From: Halothiobacillus sp.
GTDB lineage: Bacteria > Pseudomonadota > Gammaproteobacteria > Halothiobacillales > Halothiobacillaceae
Direction: 5' to 3'
Assembly: GCA_020061705.1 (NCBI GenBank)
Contig: JAGUXT010000062.1
Span: forward strand, 23,198-87,197
DNA: 64,000 bases
Under the pieces are notes generated by a model that was not told the DNA's origin, did not search any database, and saw only the letters and a program-made list of their open reading frames with translations. The first letter of the stretch is position 1; each line of letters begins with the position of its first letter. A program made the translations under genes and the position numbers. This document shows, piece by piece, positions 48,459 to 57,856 of the stretch.

Positions 48459-50327
48459 GTGAATCGATATCCACTCTGGAAAAATTTGATTGTCGTGTTC
48501 ATGTTGGTGTTTGGGGTGATTTATGCCCTGCCCAACCTGTATGGCGAAGACCCGGCTTTGCAAATCAGTGCGCGCGCCACTGCCATCACGCTTGCCGATC
48601 AGCAACGCGTGACCGGGCTTTTGCAACAACATGGGATTCCCATCAAGCAGGCGACCATCGTCAACGACCAAGTCTTGGTGCGCTTTGCCAATACTGAAGA
48701 TCAGCTCAAGGCTGCTGATTTGATGCGTAAGGAATTGGGGCGCGCATTCATCGTGGCTCTGAATCTGGCCTCCAATACCCCGGCCTGGTTGAGCGCTCTG
48801 GGCGCCAAGCCGATGTATCTCGGACTGGATTTGCGTGGTGGGGTGCACTTCCTGATGGAAGTGGACATGGACAGCGCGCTCAAGCAAATGCGCGAACGCA
48901 TGGTGGAAGATGTGCGCGGCTTTTTGCGCAATGAAAAGCTGCGTTATCAATTGGTGGCTGCCGAGGGCAATGATGTGGTGGTGCGTTTCGCCGACGGAGC
49001 CGAGCGTGAGGCGGCCAAAGCGGTTTTGACCCGCCAGTATCCGGATATGGAGTGGTCTGAGCGCGAGGAGGGCAAGTTGGCCTTCGTGGTGGGGCGTTTT
49101 TCTGAAAAGGCGCTTCTGGCCGAGCGTAAGGCCGCGCTGGAGCAAAACATCACCACTCTGCGCAACCGTGTGAACGAGCTGGGCGTGTCAGAACCCATCA
49201 TTCAGCAGCAGGGTGACGAGCGCATCGTGGTGCAGTTGCCGGGGGTGCAGGACACGGTGCGTGCCAAGGAAATCCTGGGTGCCACGGCGACTCTTGAGTT
49301 CCGCCTGGTTGATGGGACGCCGACCGAGTGGGAAGAAGCGGCCAAAACGGGTCAGACTCCCGCCGGAGCCTTGTTGTTCCAGCAGCGTGGCGGTCAGCCG
49401 GTGCTGTTGAAGCGCCAGGTCATTATTACCGGCAACCAGATTGTGGACGCCTCGTCGGGTATTGAGCAGCAAAGCGGTTCGTCCGCCGTGTTCGTCAATC
49501 TGGATGGCAAGGGCGCCAAGCGCATGAGCGACATCACCAGTCAAAATATCGGCAAGCCGATGGCGGTAGTCTTCATCGAAAACAAGGTGGAGACTGTCGA
49601 AGAAAACGGCCAGATGGTGAAGAAAAAATCGGTGGTGCAAGAAGTCATCAACATCGCCACCATTCGCGACCAGTTGGCTAATCGTTTCCAGATTACTGGT
49701 CTGGATAGCAGTAAGGAGGCGCGCGATTTGGCCTTGCTGTTGCGTGCAGGTGCGTTGCGTGCGCCGATTGAAATTGTGGAAGAACGTACCGTCGGGCCGA
49801 GCTTGGGTGCAGACAATATCCAGGCTGGCGTGACGGCGGCGGTGATCGCCTTTGTTGCGGTCGCGCTGTTCATGATTCTTTACTACAGCCTGTTTGGCGT
49901 GTTTGCCAATGTGGCGCTGTTTGTGAATCTGGTACTGATCGTGGCCGTGCTCTCGCTATTGCAGGCCACGCTGACCCTGCCGGGTATTGCCGGTATCGTG
50001 CTGACCCTGGGTATGGCGGTGGATGCCAACGTATTGATTAACGAGCGGATTCGTGAGGAATTGCGCAACGGCAATACGCCTCAGGCCGCAATTCATGCGG
50101 GCTACGAGCGTGCGTTTGCTACCATTCTGGATGCCAACCTGACCACCTTGCTGGCCGCGCTGGCTCTGTTTGCCTTTGGTAGCGGGCCGATCAAGGGCTT
50201 TGCCGTGACCCTGTCCATCGGCATCCTGGCCTCGATGTTTACGGCTATTATGGTCACGCGCTCGTTGGTCAATTTGACCTACGGTCGCCAAGCCCGACTT
50301 AAATCCATCGCCATCGGAGGGGTATGA
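48459..50327 (+). CDS. secD: Protein translocase subunit SecD
   Basis: Inner-membrane part of the SecDF complex that uses the proton motive force to complete export. GTG 48459 gives MNRYPLWKNLIV, matching E. coli SecD, with GGGAGAG upstream; 622 residues. TM1 is at about 8-26, the periplasmic P1 domain follows, and the C-terminal five helices carry LTLGMAVDANVLINERIREEL. secF follows with a 1-base gap. An ATG at 48438 falls inside the preceding hairpin and is rejected. Confidence 0.97.
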   Translation: MNRYPLWKNLIVVFMLVFGVIYALPNLYGEDPALQISARATAITLADQQRVTGLLQQHGIPIKQATIVNDQVLVRFANTEDQLKAADLMRKELGRAFIVALNLASNTPAWLSALGAKPMYLGLDLRGGVHFLMEVDMDSALKQMRERMVEDVRGFLRNEKLRYQLVAAEGNDVVVRFADGAEREAAKAVLTRQYPDMEWSEREEGKLAFVVGRFSEKALLAERKAALEQNITTLRNRVNELGVSEPIIQQQGDERIVVQLPGVQDTVRAKEILGATATLEFRLVDGTPTEWEEAAKTGQTPAGALLFQQRGGQPVLLKRQVIITGNQIVDASSGIEQQSGSSAVFVNLDGKGAKRMSDITSQNIGKPMAVVFIENKVETVEENGQMVKKKSVVQEVINIATIRDQLANRFQITGLDSSKEARDLALLLRAGALRAPIEIVEERTVGPSLGADNIQAGVTAAVIAFVAVALFMILYYSLFGVFANVALFVNLVLIVAVLSLLQATLTLPGIAGIVLTLGMAVDANVLINERIREELRNGNTPQAAIHAGYERAFATILDANLTTLLAALALFAFGSGPIKGFAVTLSIGILASMFTAIMVTRSLVNLTYGRQARLKSIAIGGV

Positions 50328-50328
50328 G

Positions 50329-51267
50329 ATGCGCTTTATTCCCAACAATACCCACTTCGATTTTTTTGGTAAGCGCTATATTGCCTATGGCGTCACCATC
50401 TTTTTCGTACTGGCCTCGATCATTTCCCTTGCCACCAAGGGTCTGAACTTCGGTTTGGATTTCACGGGCGGTATGGTGGTGGAGGTCGTGTATCCCCAGG
50501 CCGTCGAGCTGGAAAAGGTGCGCACGGTGCTGGCTGAAAAAGGCATGGAAGGCGCTGTGGTGCAGCACTTCGGCTCGGCCAATAACGTGCTGGTGCGCTT
50601 GCCGCCCAAGGACGGCGTGAAACAGGCCGAGTTTTCTGCCCAGGTGCTTGAGGTCTTGAACAGTCTGGATGCCAAGGCCGAAATGCGCCGGGTTGAGTTC
50701 GTCGGTCCGGCGGTCGGCAAGGAGCTGGTGGAAAACGGTGCCATGGCGCTGGTGTTTGTGCTGGTCGGCATCATGATCTACGTCGGCTTGCGTTTTGAGT
50801 TCAAACTGGCCTTCGGTGCGGTGCAAGCCTTGCTGCATGATGTCATTGTGGTGCTGGGTTTTATGAGCTTCTTCGAGTTCGAGTTCGACCTGGCCGCGTT
50901 GGCGGGTGTGTTGGCGGTGATGGGCTACTCGATCAACGACACCATCGTGGTGTTTGACCGTATCCGCGAGAACTTCCTCAAGATGCGCAAGGCCACGCCG
51001 ATTGAGGTTATGAACTCCGCGATCAACGACACCTTATCGCGCACTACCATGACTTCGTTGACCACCTTTATCACCGTGATGGTGTTGTTCTACTTTGGTG
51101 GCGCGGCAGTGCATGGTTTTTCCTATGCGCTGATTATCGGCATTTTGTCGGGTACCTATTCGTCCATTTTCGTCGCGGCGGCACTATCGCTGGCGATGGG
51201 GCTCAAGCGCAGCGACTTGGTGCGCGAGCGGGTCAAGGATGGTTCGCCGGTGGATGATCGTCCGTAG
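50329..51267 (+). CDS. secF: Protein translocase subunit SecF
   Basis: Partner of SecD, 312 residues. TM1 (about 18-36), LNFGLDFTGGMVVEV, a periplasmic loop, then the membrane block with GYSINDTIVVFDRIREN and TSLTTFITVM. A clear terminator lies at 51286-51313, ending the queA-to-secF series. Confidence 0.98.
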   Translation: MRFIPNNTHFDFFGKRYIAYGVTIFFVLASIISLATKGLNFGLDFTGGMVVEVVYPQAVELEKVRTVLAEKGMEGAVVQHFGSANNVLVRLPPKDGVKQAEFSAQVLEVLNSLDAKAEMRRVEFVGPAVGKELVENGAMALVFVLVGIMIYVGLRFEFKLAFGAVQALLHDVIVVLGFMSFFEFEFDLAALAGVLAVMGYSINDTIVVFDRIRENFLKMRKATPIEVMNSAINDTLSRTTMTSLTTFITVMVLFYFGGAAVHGFSYALIIGILSGTYSSIFVAAALSLAMGLKRSDLVRERVKDGSPVDDRP

Positions 51268-51285
51268 AACCTATGTTGAGAATGT

Positions 51286-51313
51286 AAAAAAACCCGGACT
51301 TCCCGGGTTTTTT
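51286..51313. terminator. Bidirectional terminator between secF and the FimX-like gene
   Basis: AAAACCCGG...CCGGGTTTT: A-run and CCCGG arm at 51286-51298 pair with CCCGGGTTTTTT (51302-51313). Both strands have a U-tract after the stem, fitting the convergent genes secF and 51332-53446. Confidence 0.88.
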
Positions 51314-51331
51314 ATTGGGCGAAGATCACAT

Positions 51332-53446
51332 TTAGAAGCTACTAAAGTCGAAGTCAAGGCGCTCTGAAGGTGCTTGAATAAAGTTGCCCTGCAGGAAATC
51401 GGCGCCACTCATGGAGACGATTTGTAATGAGGCGGCATTTTCAATGTGGGGCACGACGACCTCAAGCCCTTCGTGTTGTTTGAGGGCTTTTATGCTCTCC
51501 AGAAGACGAGTTTGATTGGCTTTTTGCTTGGTAATGCTTTCGACCAATCCCCGATCCAATTTAACCCATGTGGCTTTGAGGCGGTTCAGAAGTTGGTTGA
51601 CCGGCTCACTCAAACCGACACCGTCAATCAAAAGCGTGCTGTGGATGCGCTGGAGATTTTCAAGTAACAGTTGAGCTTGTTTTAGTTGCTCCTGAGCGAC
51701 GTGCTCACTCATTTGCAGTACGACGGCGCCATCATAAATCTGTGCATCCATGATTTGAGAGCTGAACCATGGGTAGAAATCTGCGCTTAATAGTGTAGGC
51801 GTTGAAATACGAATAAAGAGTTGGAGATTCAAGCCACGCTTCCGAGATTCTACAATGTGCTGAATGGCTCCCTGAATGACATAGCGGTCGACTTCAATGC
51901 TCAACCCGGAGCGTTCGGCTGATTCAATGAACTCTTTTGGTTCAATATATTGGCGTTGCTCATCCAAAAGTCGTACATAGGCCTCGTAACGCTGGCGGCG
52001 GCTGTCACCATCAAGGCTAAGGATAGGTTGGAACAGGAGTCTGAACTGATGGTTGCGCAATGCGTCGTTGAGCAGTCGGCTCCAGTGCTCATCCTTTTCA
52101 GCAAGTGAGGCATCTTTCTCCTTGGGCTTGAAAAATACTACGGATTCACTCGGTAGATTGGCCGCTTCGGCATTAACTCGTTCGGCACGGATGAGTAATT
52201 CATGTAATGCGGGGCTATGCTCATCTAAAATCACCACACCTGCCGTGGCATCCACAATTACGGATTGCCCGCCTGCCTCAAAAACATGCTTTCCTACACG
52301 ACTTACAAGCTGCTTGGCAATCTTTTGCGCATCATCAACCGTGGCTTGGTGAGAATTATCTGTGCTGGGCATAAGAATGCTGAAAACGTTTGAGCTATAA
52401 AGTGCAATCAAACCAGCGCTTCCTATTTCACGCTCCAATAATCGACCCGCTTCAGCGATAAGTGCATCACGTCCGACGACCCCGATTTTATTACGCACCT
52501 CGACGGGATAATTGATTTGAAGGTGAATTAACACCAAATGTGCTTGTTGAGCGTGAGCTAAGGTAATACTTTTTCCTAATTGCTCAAGGTAGTACTGACG
52601 ATTAAGTAATCCAGTCAGAGGGTCGCGCTGACTGAGTTTGGCAATTTTCTCTTCAAGAGCCTTGGTGTCTGCGCTGCTGGTTAAACGTATCAGAACCTGG
52701 GTGCACGGTTCACCATCAATGGTGGCCGCAGAAAATTCAACGTGCGCAGTAAATTCATTACCATTTTGATGTTTGAAATGAATATTTTCTAAAGTTTGTA
52801 CTTCATCCGTCTTGGGAGCGCTACTGCGAATGATTTCACGCACTTTGGCATGATCATTCGATTGGATTAAATCAAGCAGAGGCGAACCTTCCATATCATC
52901 AAGTGAATTGAAACCAAGCGTTTCTAGGTAAACATTATTGGCATCAATATGCATGCCTCCATGAATGTAGGCAATTGCGTCGCGTGAGCTTTGCATGAGA
53001 GTTTTACAACGACGCTCGGATTCGTTTTGTATGGACTCAAGTTTAACCAAGCGTTGTCCGCATTGAATACGCTCTGCCTCGCGTTTCAAAACATGCAGCA
53101 CATGTGCGGAGTTATCAAGATTAATTAGATCATACGCGCCCTGGGCAATAGCCTGATTTAAGTGGCTAACGTCGTAGTTTTGGGTCATGGCAAGCACGGG
53201 GATAGTAGGGTGGTGCATGGCCACTGCTTTAACGACCTGGCTTAGGTTGGGCTCTGTAATTTCACTAAGATGGAGAACCATGTCAATGGGATCGGTGCGC
53301 AAGGTCTCAAACAGATTGGGTAAATCTTCGAGGTTTTTGGCCTGTGCTTGAATGCCGGCATTGCGCAACAAGCTGGCGAGTCCCAGTGTGTCGTTGATTG
53401 AATCATGAAAAGCAGCTATGTGCAGCGTTGGGTTTGACTTTTTCAT
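51332..53446 (-). CDS. fimX: FimX-like cyclic di-GMP receptor (REC-PAS-degenerate GGDEF-degenerate EAL)
   Basis: 704 residues. Order of domains: a receiver-like region (about 8-125) without the phosphorylation Asp, PAS (about 145-260), GGDEF (about 270-430) and EAL (about 450-700). The signature loop reads YSSNVF instead of GGDEF, and the EAL motif is EAY in RYEAYVRLL. DDFGTGYS is replaced by DGVGLSEP, so both enzyme activities are probably lost. FQPILSL and GADFLQGNFIQ remain. This architecture, and the neighbours (next gene and psd), match Pseudomonas FimX, which controls type IV pili through PilZ and PilB. It overlaps the upstream gene by 4 bases. Confidence 0.86.
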   Translation of the reverse strand: MKKSNPTLHIAAFHDSINDTLGLASLLRNAGIQAQAKNLEDLPNLFETLRTDPIDMVLHLSEITEPNLSQVVKAVAMHHPTIPVLAMTQNYDVSHLNQAIAQGAYDLINLDNSAHVLHVLKREAERIQCGQRLVKLESIQNESERRCKTLMQSSRDAIAYIHGGMHIDANNVYLETLGFNSLDDMEGSPLLDLIQSNDHAKVREIIRSSAPKTDEVQTLENIHFKHQNGNEFTAHVEFSAATIDGEPCTQVLIRLTSSADTKALEEKIAKLSQRDPLTGLLNRQYYLEQLGKSITLAHAQQAHLVLIHLQINYPVEVRNKIGVVGRDALIAEAGRLLEREIGSAGLIALYSSNVFSILMPSTDNSHQATVDDAQKIAKQLVSRVGKHVFEAGGQSVIVDATAGVVILDEHSPALHELLIRAERVNAEAANLPSESVVFFKPKEKDASLAEKDEHWSRLLNDALRNHQFRLLFQPILSLDGDSRRQRYEAYVRLLDEQRQYIEPKEFIESAERSGLSIEVDRYVIQGAIQHIVESRKRGLNLQLFIRISTPTLLSADFYPWFSSQIMDAQIYDGAVVLQMSEHVAQEQLKQAQLLLENLQRIHSTLLIDGVGLSEPVNQLLNRLKATWVKLDRGLVESITKQKANQTRLLESIKALKQHEGLEVVVPHIENAASLQIVSMSGADFLQGNFIQAPSERLDFDFSSF

Positions 53447-55218
53447 TTGGCAGTTTCTGAAGTGTTATCGAGTTTTTGTTCAAGTACAGCAAGTTCACGC
53501 GCATTTTGAAATTGAAAAACGCAAATCGAGGTCGTCTGCAGGATTTTACGTCCAAGGATCAATTCAAGCATGGGTTCGTGTTGATTAATGGCATCGTGTG
53601 GAGATTCGCGACGTGGAGTAAGGGCCATCACCGACGCGCCCATACGGTATTCCTGATTTGGCAAAACGAGCAATGAGTCTTCGGATCGTCTGGAGGGTGG
53701 AAGCATCAAAGCTGCGTACCATGATGAGGTATTTTGGTGACTTCCCGATACTCGAATTGGTTTTGCATTATGTGTCAGGATTTCAATGCCAATCTCATGT
53801 CCTGTGGGACTTGGGTTGAGCTCCCAACGTAAAATACCAATAAGATAATCAATGGTCATATTGACTGGAAACTCAACCAAAACAAGGCTGCCAATGCTTA
53901 ATATGGGGTCATCTTTGGCCCGGTTGGCATATAAGCGTATGCCATCCATCGAAACATCAATAATATCCCAGAGTTTTTTGCGCTCATGGGTAGTACTCAA
54001 TGGCTCTGTGCTTGTTGATTCATGAGGTTGGGGAGCCTCATAAATTAAATGACCTCGCCCCACAAGCTCCCACAACTCATCAGGTGATGTGCCTGAAGCC
54101 TTGTCTTCAATGAGGTTGGTTGCATCTGGTGGCGTATCCAATCCCTCCTTAATGAGTTTGGGGAATGCAGGCTCTGGAGGTAGGGTGAATTGTCCTAGTT
54201 TAAATCCTTCATTTAGAAGGTTTGAGATGACCTCAATACCACTATAAACGTAGCATTGACCAGAAGCCTTGGGTCGCTCGCGACGAATTTTAAGTGGGCA
54301 TTGAAGTTGGGATATGACGCGTTCCAATGTTGCACGGGAAATGAGAACCGCGCATTCACTAATATAAATAAAGTCACCGGAAAAGTTTTTTAGCATCTCC
54401 TGCATGAGTTCTACAAGCGGTTCGATGGTAATAAATCTTGAGGCGTGATTAGGGGTATTGCTTTCATCAGTGGGTGATGGGTTATAGCGCTTTGGTGGAA
54501 GGTCGTGTTCAAAATCAACACCAATCCACGACAGTTCATCCGAAGGCTTGGTTTTATAAATGTTGGTTTTAGATGAAAACTGAACAAAGCAGGCAAGCAG
54601 AGGCTTGATTTCCTGGGAGGGCAGGGCATTCGTCGATAGGGTGCCCATCAGTGACAAGCCCATAAATATTTCACCAAGCTTTGCATTTAGCGATGAATCT
54701 GAACGAAGCCTTGATGATTGATTTAGAAGGTTTGCGTGTTCGGCTTCCTTCCATAACGTGTAGAGTTGATGCCAGAACCCAATTTCTAGCGGGATGTAAA
54801 GGCTTAGACGCATTACTGCAATATGCGCCGATAAACCTATCGCACGGGTTAAGGCAATTCCTCTTGGATATTCACCCCACCAGGGTTTTGCTTGCTTGTG
54901 CATCGCTAATGCGGCATCGGTGTAGACTTTTTGAGTAAGCTTGGCTAAACGTTCAAAATCTGAAAAAAGAGAATTCTCTGCATAATTTTGCTTTTGCCAT
55001 GAACCGTTTATTTGACGCTCAAATATCTCTAACAAGCTGTTGATGCTCGGCCATAACACCTCAAGCATCTCCAGCTTTGCTCGTCCTTGCATTCGAGCGA
55101 GCTCGGCGGATTCCAGCAAATCAACGAGATAAACGAGCTCGTTGTGCGGGTCAAGAATGGTGCGTTGAGCTAGAAAGACCTTGAGCTCGCGCGCTGATTT
55201 CATCAGTAATTCAGACAT
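53443..55218 (-). CDS. Conserved protein between fimX and psd, possible C-terminal PilZ-like domain
   Basis: 591 residues, no signal peptide or clear membrane segment. The N-terminal 250 residues look helical. Residues about 420-500 contain IIDVSMDGIRLYANR, then SLVLVEF, IGILRWELN and GHEIGIEIL. That is the strand order and DxSxxG pattern of a PilZ domain, though a normal RxxxR before it is not evident. From memory the Pseudomonas gene at this place is PA4958, uncharacterised, between fimX (PA4959) and psd (PA4957). Coupled ATGA overlap with the FimX-like gene suggests joint function. Confidence 0.75.
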   Translation of the reverse strand: MSELLMKSARELKVFLAQRTILDPHNELVYLVDLLESAELARMQGRAKLEMLEVLWPSINSLLEIFERQINGSWQKQNYAENSLFSDFERLAKLTQKVYTDAALAMHKQAKPWWGEYPRGIALTRAIGLSAHIAVMRLSLYIPLEIGFWHQLYTLWKEAEHANLLNQSSRLRSDSSLNAKLGEIFMGLSLMGTLSTNALPSQEIKPLLACFVQFSSKTNIYKTKPSDELSWIGVDFEHDLPPKRYNPSPTDESNTPNHASRFITIEPLVELMQEMLKNFSGDFIYISECAVLISRATLERVISQLQCPLKIRRERPKASGQCYVYSGIEVISNLLNEGFKLGQFTLPPEPAFPKLIKEGLDTPPDATNLIEDKASGTSPDELWELVGRGHLIYEAPQPHESTSTEPLSTTHERKKLWDIIDVSMDGIRLYANRAKDDPILSIGSLVLVEFPVNMTIDYLIGILRWELNPSPTGHEIGIEILTHNAKPIRVSGSHQNTSSWYAALMLPPSRRSEDSLLVLPNQEYRMGASVMALTPRRESPHDAINQHEPMLELILGRKILQTTSICVFQFQNARELAVLEQKLDNTSETAK

Positions 55219-55236
55219 ACTTTGACTTCCCTGCGT

Positions 55237-56136
55237 TTAGGTTTGCGCGGCGGATTCATCGCTATTTATAGGCCATGATGCGCTTTGCGCAAAGGCTTCT
55301 CCCATGCGTACTGTCATCCCCGCAGCAAGATTTGGGTGGAAGCTCATTGCGTCGGGCAACAACAAAATCACAGTTGAGCCCATATTGAAACGTCCCATTT
55401 CCTCGCCACGTGGCAAGTGTACGCTCACATGCTTGCCATAATTCCACACTCCAATCTCATGACCATGCGGCGGAGTCACCAAGCCAGACCATACCGTTTC
55501 GATTGCGGCAACATTCATGGCGCCCACCAATACGACCCCCATCGCGCCCACGTCCGTATCAAACAGGGCGGCGACACGCTCATTGCGCGCAAACAGCCTG
55601 GGTACGCGTTCCACCGTGACCGGGTTGACTGAAAACAGGCGCCCCGGCACATGAATCATCTGGGTGAGGGCACCAGCCAGCGGCATGTGAATGCGGTGGT
55701 AATCGCGTGGTGAAAGATAAATGGTAGCGAATTGACCATTACGAAACGCATCAGCACGCGAAAGATCTCCACCAAGCAATTCAACCAATGAAAAATCATG
55801 TCCTTTGGCTTGAAAAATCCGCCCATCCTCAATCCGACCCAATTGGCTGATTGTGCCGTCCACGGGGCAGGCCACCACATCCTCACCCTCTGCCAATGGG
55901 CGCAGCTCAGGCTTGAGCGCACGGGTAAAAAATGCATTAAACGTGGCATAACTCGCCGGCGATTCTTCCGCAGCCTCAGCCATATCGACCTTGAAATGCT
56001 TCACAAATGCGCGGATAGCGGGTTGCACCAACGGCGAGCGCCAGCGCGTCATGGCAAACACCATGCGCGAAATAAAATGGTGGGGCAAAACATATTGCAG
56101 TGCGACAAACAGGCCGTCACGAAAAGGGGTAGACAT
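55237..56136 (-). CDS. psd: Phosphatidylserine decarboxylase proenzyme
   Basis: Pyruvoyl enzyme making phosphatidylethanolamine at the inner membrane; 299 residues from ATG 56136. Self-cleavage motif GST is present in FNMGSTVIL (usually LGST). Other features: VDGTISQLG, YLSPRDYHRIHMP and VGAMNVAAI. A longer frame to 56448 runs through repeat copy 4 and is rejected. It is first in the psd-PA4958-like-fimX unit. Confidence 0.97.
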   Translation of the reverse strand: MSTPFRDGLFVALQYVLPHHFISRMVFAMTRWRSPLVQPAIRAFVKHFKVDMAEAAEESPASYATFNAFFTRALKPELRPLAEGEDVVACPVDGTISQLGRIEDGRIFQAKGHDFSLVELLGGDLSRADAFRNGQFATIYLSPRDYHRIHMPLAGALTQMIHVPGRLFSVNPVTVERVPRLFARNERVAALFDTDVGAMGVVLVGAMNVAAIETVWSGLVTPPHGHEIGVWNYGKHVSVHLPRGEEMGRFNMGSTVILLLPDAMSFHPNLAAGMTVRMGEAFAQSASWPINSDESAAQT

Positions 56137-56165
56137 TAAGCTGCCTCGCGCAAACAAACATGAAC

Positions 56166-56267
56166 AGGACTTACGCAAAAGCGCCCCAGAGGCGTTAAAT
56201 CGCCTCGCCGTAGTAAGTGTACTGACATCAAAGCCTTGCCTTGCTGGAACAATTTTGCGTAAGTCCT
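56166..56267. repeat. Interspersed palindromic element, family A copy 4 (between psd and prmB)
   Basis: 102 bases with ends AGGACTTACGCAAAA and TTTTGCGTAAGTCCT, perfect 15-base inverted repeats and probably closest to the ancestral form. Inside: GCGCCCCAGAGGCGTT, CTCGCCGTAGTAAGTGTACTG and TTGCTGGAAC, shared with copies 1 and 2. It separates the divergent starts of psd (30 bases away) and prmB (58 bases away). Confidence 0.9.
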
Positions 56268-56325
56268 GATGAATACTTATCGAATCGGCATAATACACTG
56301 GCAACGCCCGCAAAAAGGAGATTCC

Positions 56326-57276
56326 ATGAGCCAAAACGCACCCAATCCACAGCTTTTTGAGGAAGCCATCGACGATTTGCACAGCCTGCGTGATTTCATG
56401 CGCTTTGCCATGACATCTTTCGCCGCCTACGGCGTACATTATGGGCACGGTACCGACAACGCCCTCGACGAAGCTGCGTATTTAATCCTGCAAGCCCTGC
56501 AGTTACCGGCTGATTTGGACTCAAGCTGGCTGGACGCGCGCCTGTGTCGTAGCGAACGTCAGCAGCTGGCTGAACTCGTGCGTCAGCGCTGTGTGGAACG
56601 CATACCCACCGCCTATCTGGTCAATCGCGCCTGGTTTGCCGGCTTGGAGTTTAAAGCGGATGCCCGTGCCCTGGTGCCGCGCTCACCCATGGCCGAGTTG
56701 ATCCAAAACGGCTTCCAGCCATGGATTGATGCGGAACATGTTGGGCGCATTCTCGATTTATGCACCGGCGGCGGCAGCATCGCCCTGGCCTGTGCGCATT
56801 ACCTGCCGCAAGCTCAAGTCGATGCCGTAGACCTCTCCGCAGAAGCCCTGGCACTGGCGCACGACAACCGCACAGCCCTGCAACTGGACGAACAGGTTGA
56901 ACTCCTGCAAGGCGACTTGTTCGCCCCGGTTGCAGGGCGGCGCTACGACCTGATTGTCAGTAACCCGCCCTATGTCGATGCCACGGACATGGCCTCGCTC
57001 CCGCCTGAATACCTGCACGAACCGCGCATGGCGCTGGCGGCAGGTGAAGATGGGCTCGACATCGTGCGCCGCATCCTGCGTGAAGCGCCCGCGTATCTTG
57101 AGCCGCAGGGCGTATTGATCGTTGAAGTCGGCAACAGCGAAACTCACGTCCAAGCCACCTGGCCCGACGTACCCTTTACCTGGCTGCACTTTGAACACAG
57201 CGAAGATGGCGTATTCATGCTTACCCGCGAGCAATTGCTTGAATCGGCTGCTGAATTCACTGAAATTAATCTGTAG
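56326..57276 (+). CDS. prmB: 50S ribosomal protein L3 N5-glutamine methyltransferase
   Basis: HemK-family enzyme of 316 residues that methylates a glutamine in ribosomal protein L3. ATG 56326 has AAAAGGAG 6 bases upstream. SAM site ILDLCTGGGSIALA and catalytic NPPYVDA are clear, and YLVNRAWFAGLEF fits PrmB. An upstream ATG at 56269 directly abuts the repeat and lacks a ribosome site. tmRNA follows 43 bases after its stop. Confidence 0.95.
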   Translation: MSQNAPNPQLFEEAIDDLHSLRDFMRFAMTSFAAYGVHYGHGTDNALDEAAYLILQALQLPADLDSSWLDARLCRSERQQLAELVRQRCVERIPTAYLVNRAWFAGLEFKADARALVPRSPMAELIQNGFQPWIDAEHVGRILDLCTGGGSIALACAHYLPQAQVDAVDLSAEALALAHDNRTALQLDEQVELLQGDLFAPVAGRRYDLIVSNPPYVDATDMASLPPEYLHEPRMALAAGEDGLDIVRRILREAPAYLEPQGVLIVEVGNSETHVQATWPDVPFTWLHFEHSEDGVFMLTREQLLESAAEFTEINL

Positions 57277-57279
57277 CAC

Positions 57280-57307
57280 TTGAAGTTTTCAGCGCAAGCC
57301 TCATAGT
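57280..57307 (+). promoter_or_regulatory. Putative ssrA promoter
   Basis: TTGAAG (57280-57285), 16 bases, CATAGT (57302-57307), 12 bases before the mature tmRNA 5' end. It starts right after the prmB stop codon. Assigned by position and hexamer match. Confidence 0.55.
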
Positions 57308-57319
57308 ACGTTCCTCTTT

Positions 57320-57686
57320 GGGGGCGACCTGGCTTCGACGTGGGTTACAAAGCTCGAGGAGCATGCCGAGGTGCGGTTTACCTCGTAAAACTAGCCGTAA
57401 AACTATATACGCCAACGACGACGTATACGCTCTAGCCGCTTAATCGGCTAAGCCTCCTGACCGGTTCTTGTCTGTAAGTCCGGAGGTCGCAAGACCACTC
57501 AGGGGTCATCCATTACAGAATCGCCAAACGCTTTGCCCGAAAGTGAATGGCTAAAACCTTAGGGATCGCCCGACAGTATCTCGTCCTCCAGAGACTGAAA
57601 GGTTAAAACCAAATGGAACGACTAAGCATGTAGCGCCAAAGGTGGCGGATTTGCGGACGGGGGTTCAATTCCCCCCGCCTCCACCA
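57320..57686 (+). ncRNA. ssrA: Transfer-messenger RNA (tmRNA)
   Basis: 367 bases. The 5' GGGGGCG pairs with CGCCTCC before the encoded ACCA, and GGGTTCAATTCCC forms the T arm. The tag frame at 57411-57443 encodes ANDDVYALAA followed by TAA, a proteobacterial tag differing from the E. coli one at residues 4 and 5 (DV for EN). It rescues stalled ribosomes with SmpB, whose gene is not in the window. Confidence 0.98.
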
Positions 57687-57693
57687 CATAATT

Positions 57694-57726
57694 AAAACCC
57701 CAGCAGTCACTCGCTGGGGTTTTTTC
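57694..57726 (+). terminator. Rho-independent terminator of ssrA
   Basis: AACCCCAGC (57696-57704) pairs with GCTGGGGTT (57713-57721), followed by TTTTTCT. It starts 8 bases after the tmRNA 3' end. Confidence 0.92.
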
Positions 57727-57737
57727 TGCCTGATTTA

Positions 57738-57825
57738 TAGGACTTACGCAGCGTGGTTGTTTTGCGCCCTCCCCCTCGACGGGGGGGGGGGGAGGGGGCT
57801 AAATCCAGTTTTTGCGTAAATCCTA
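57738..57825. repeat. Interspersed palindromic element, family A copy 5, with poly-G core (upstream of mod)
   Basis: Ends TAGGACTTACGCA and TGCGTAAATCCTA are family A termini, but the inside is different: GCGCCCTCCCCCTCGAC, 12 consecutive G (57781-57792), A, then GGGGGC. The C/G arms can pair. It lies 31 bases before the mod ATG, so tract-length change could affect mod expression. Confidence 0.8.
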
Positions 57826-57856
57826 TTTAATCCAGGGACATCCAAGGAATCGTCAC

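Noticed and set aside
51332..53446. Active diguanylate cyclase or cyclic di-GMP phosphodiesterase
   Set aside because: GGDEF reads SSNVF, EAL reads EAY and DDFG reads DGVG, so catalytic residues are missing in both domains.
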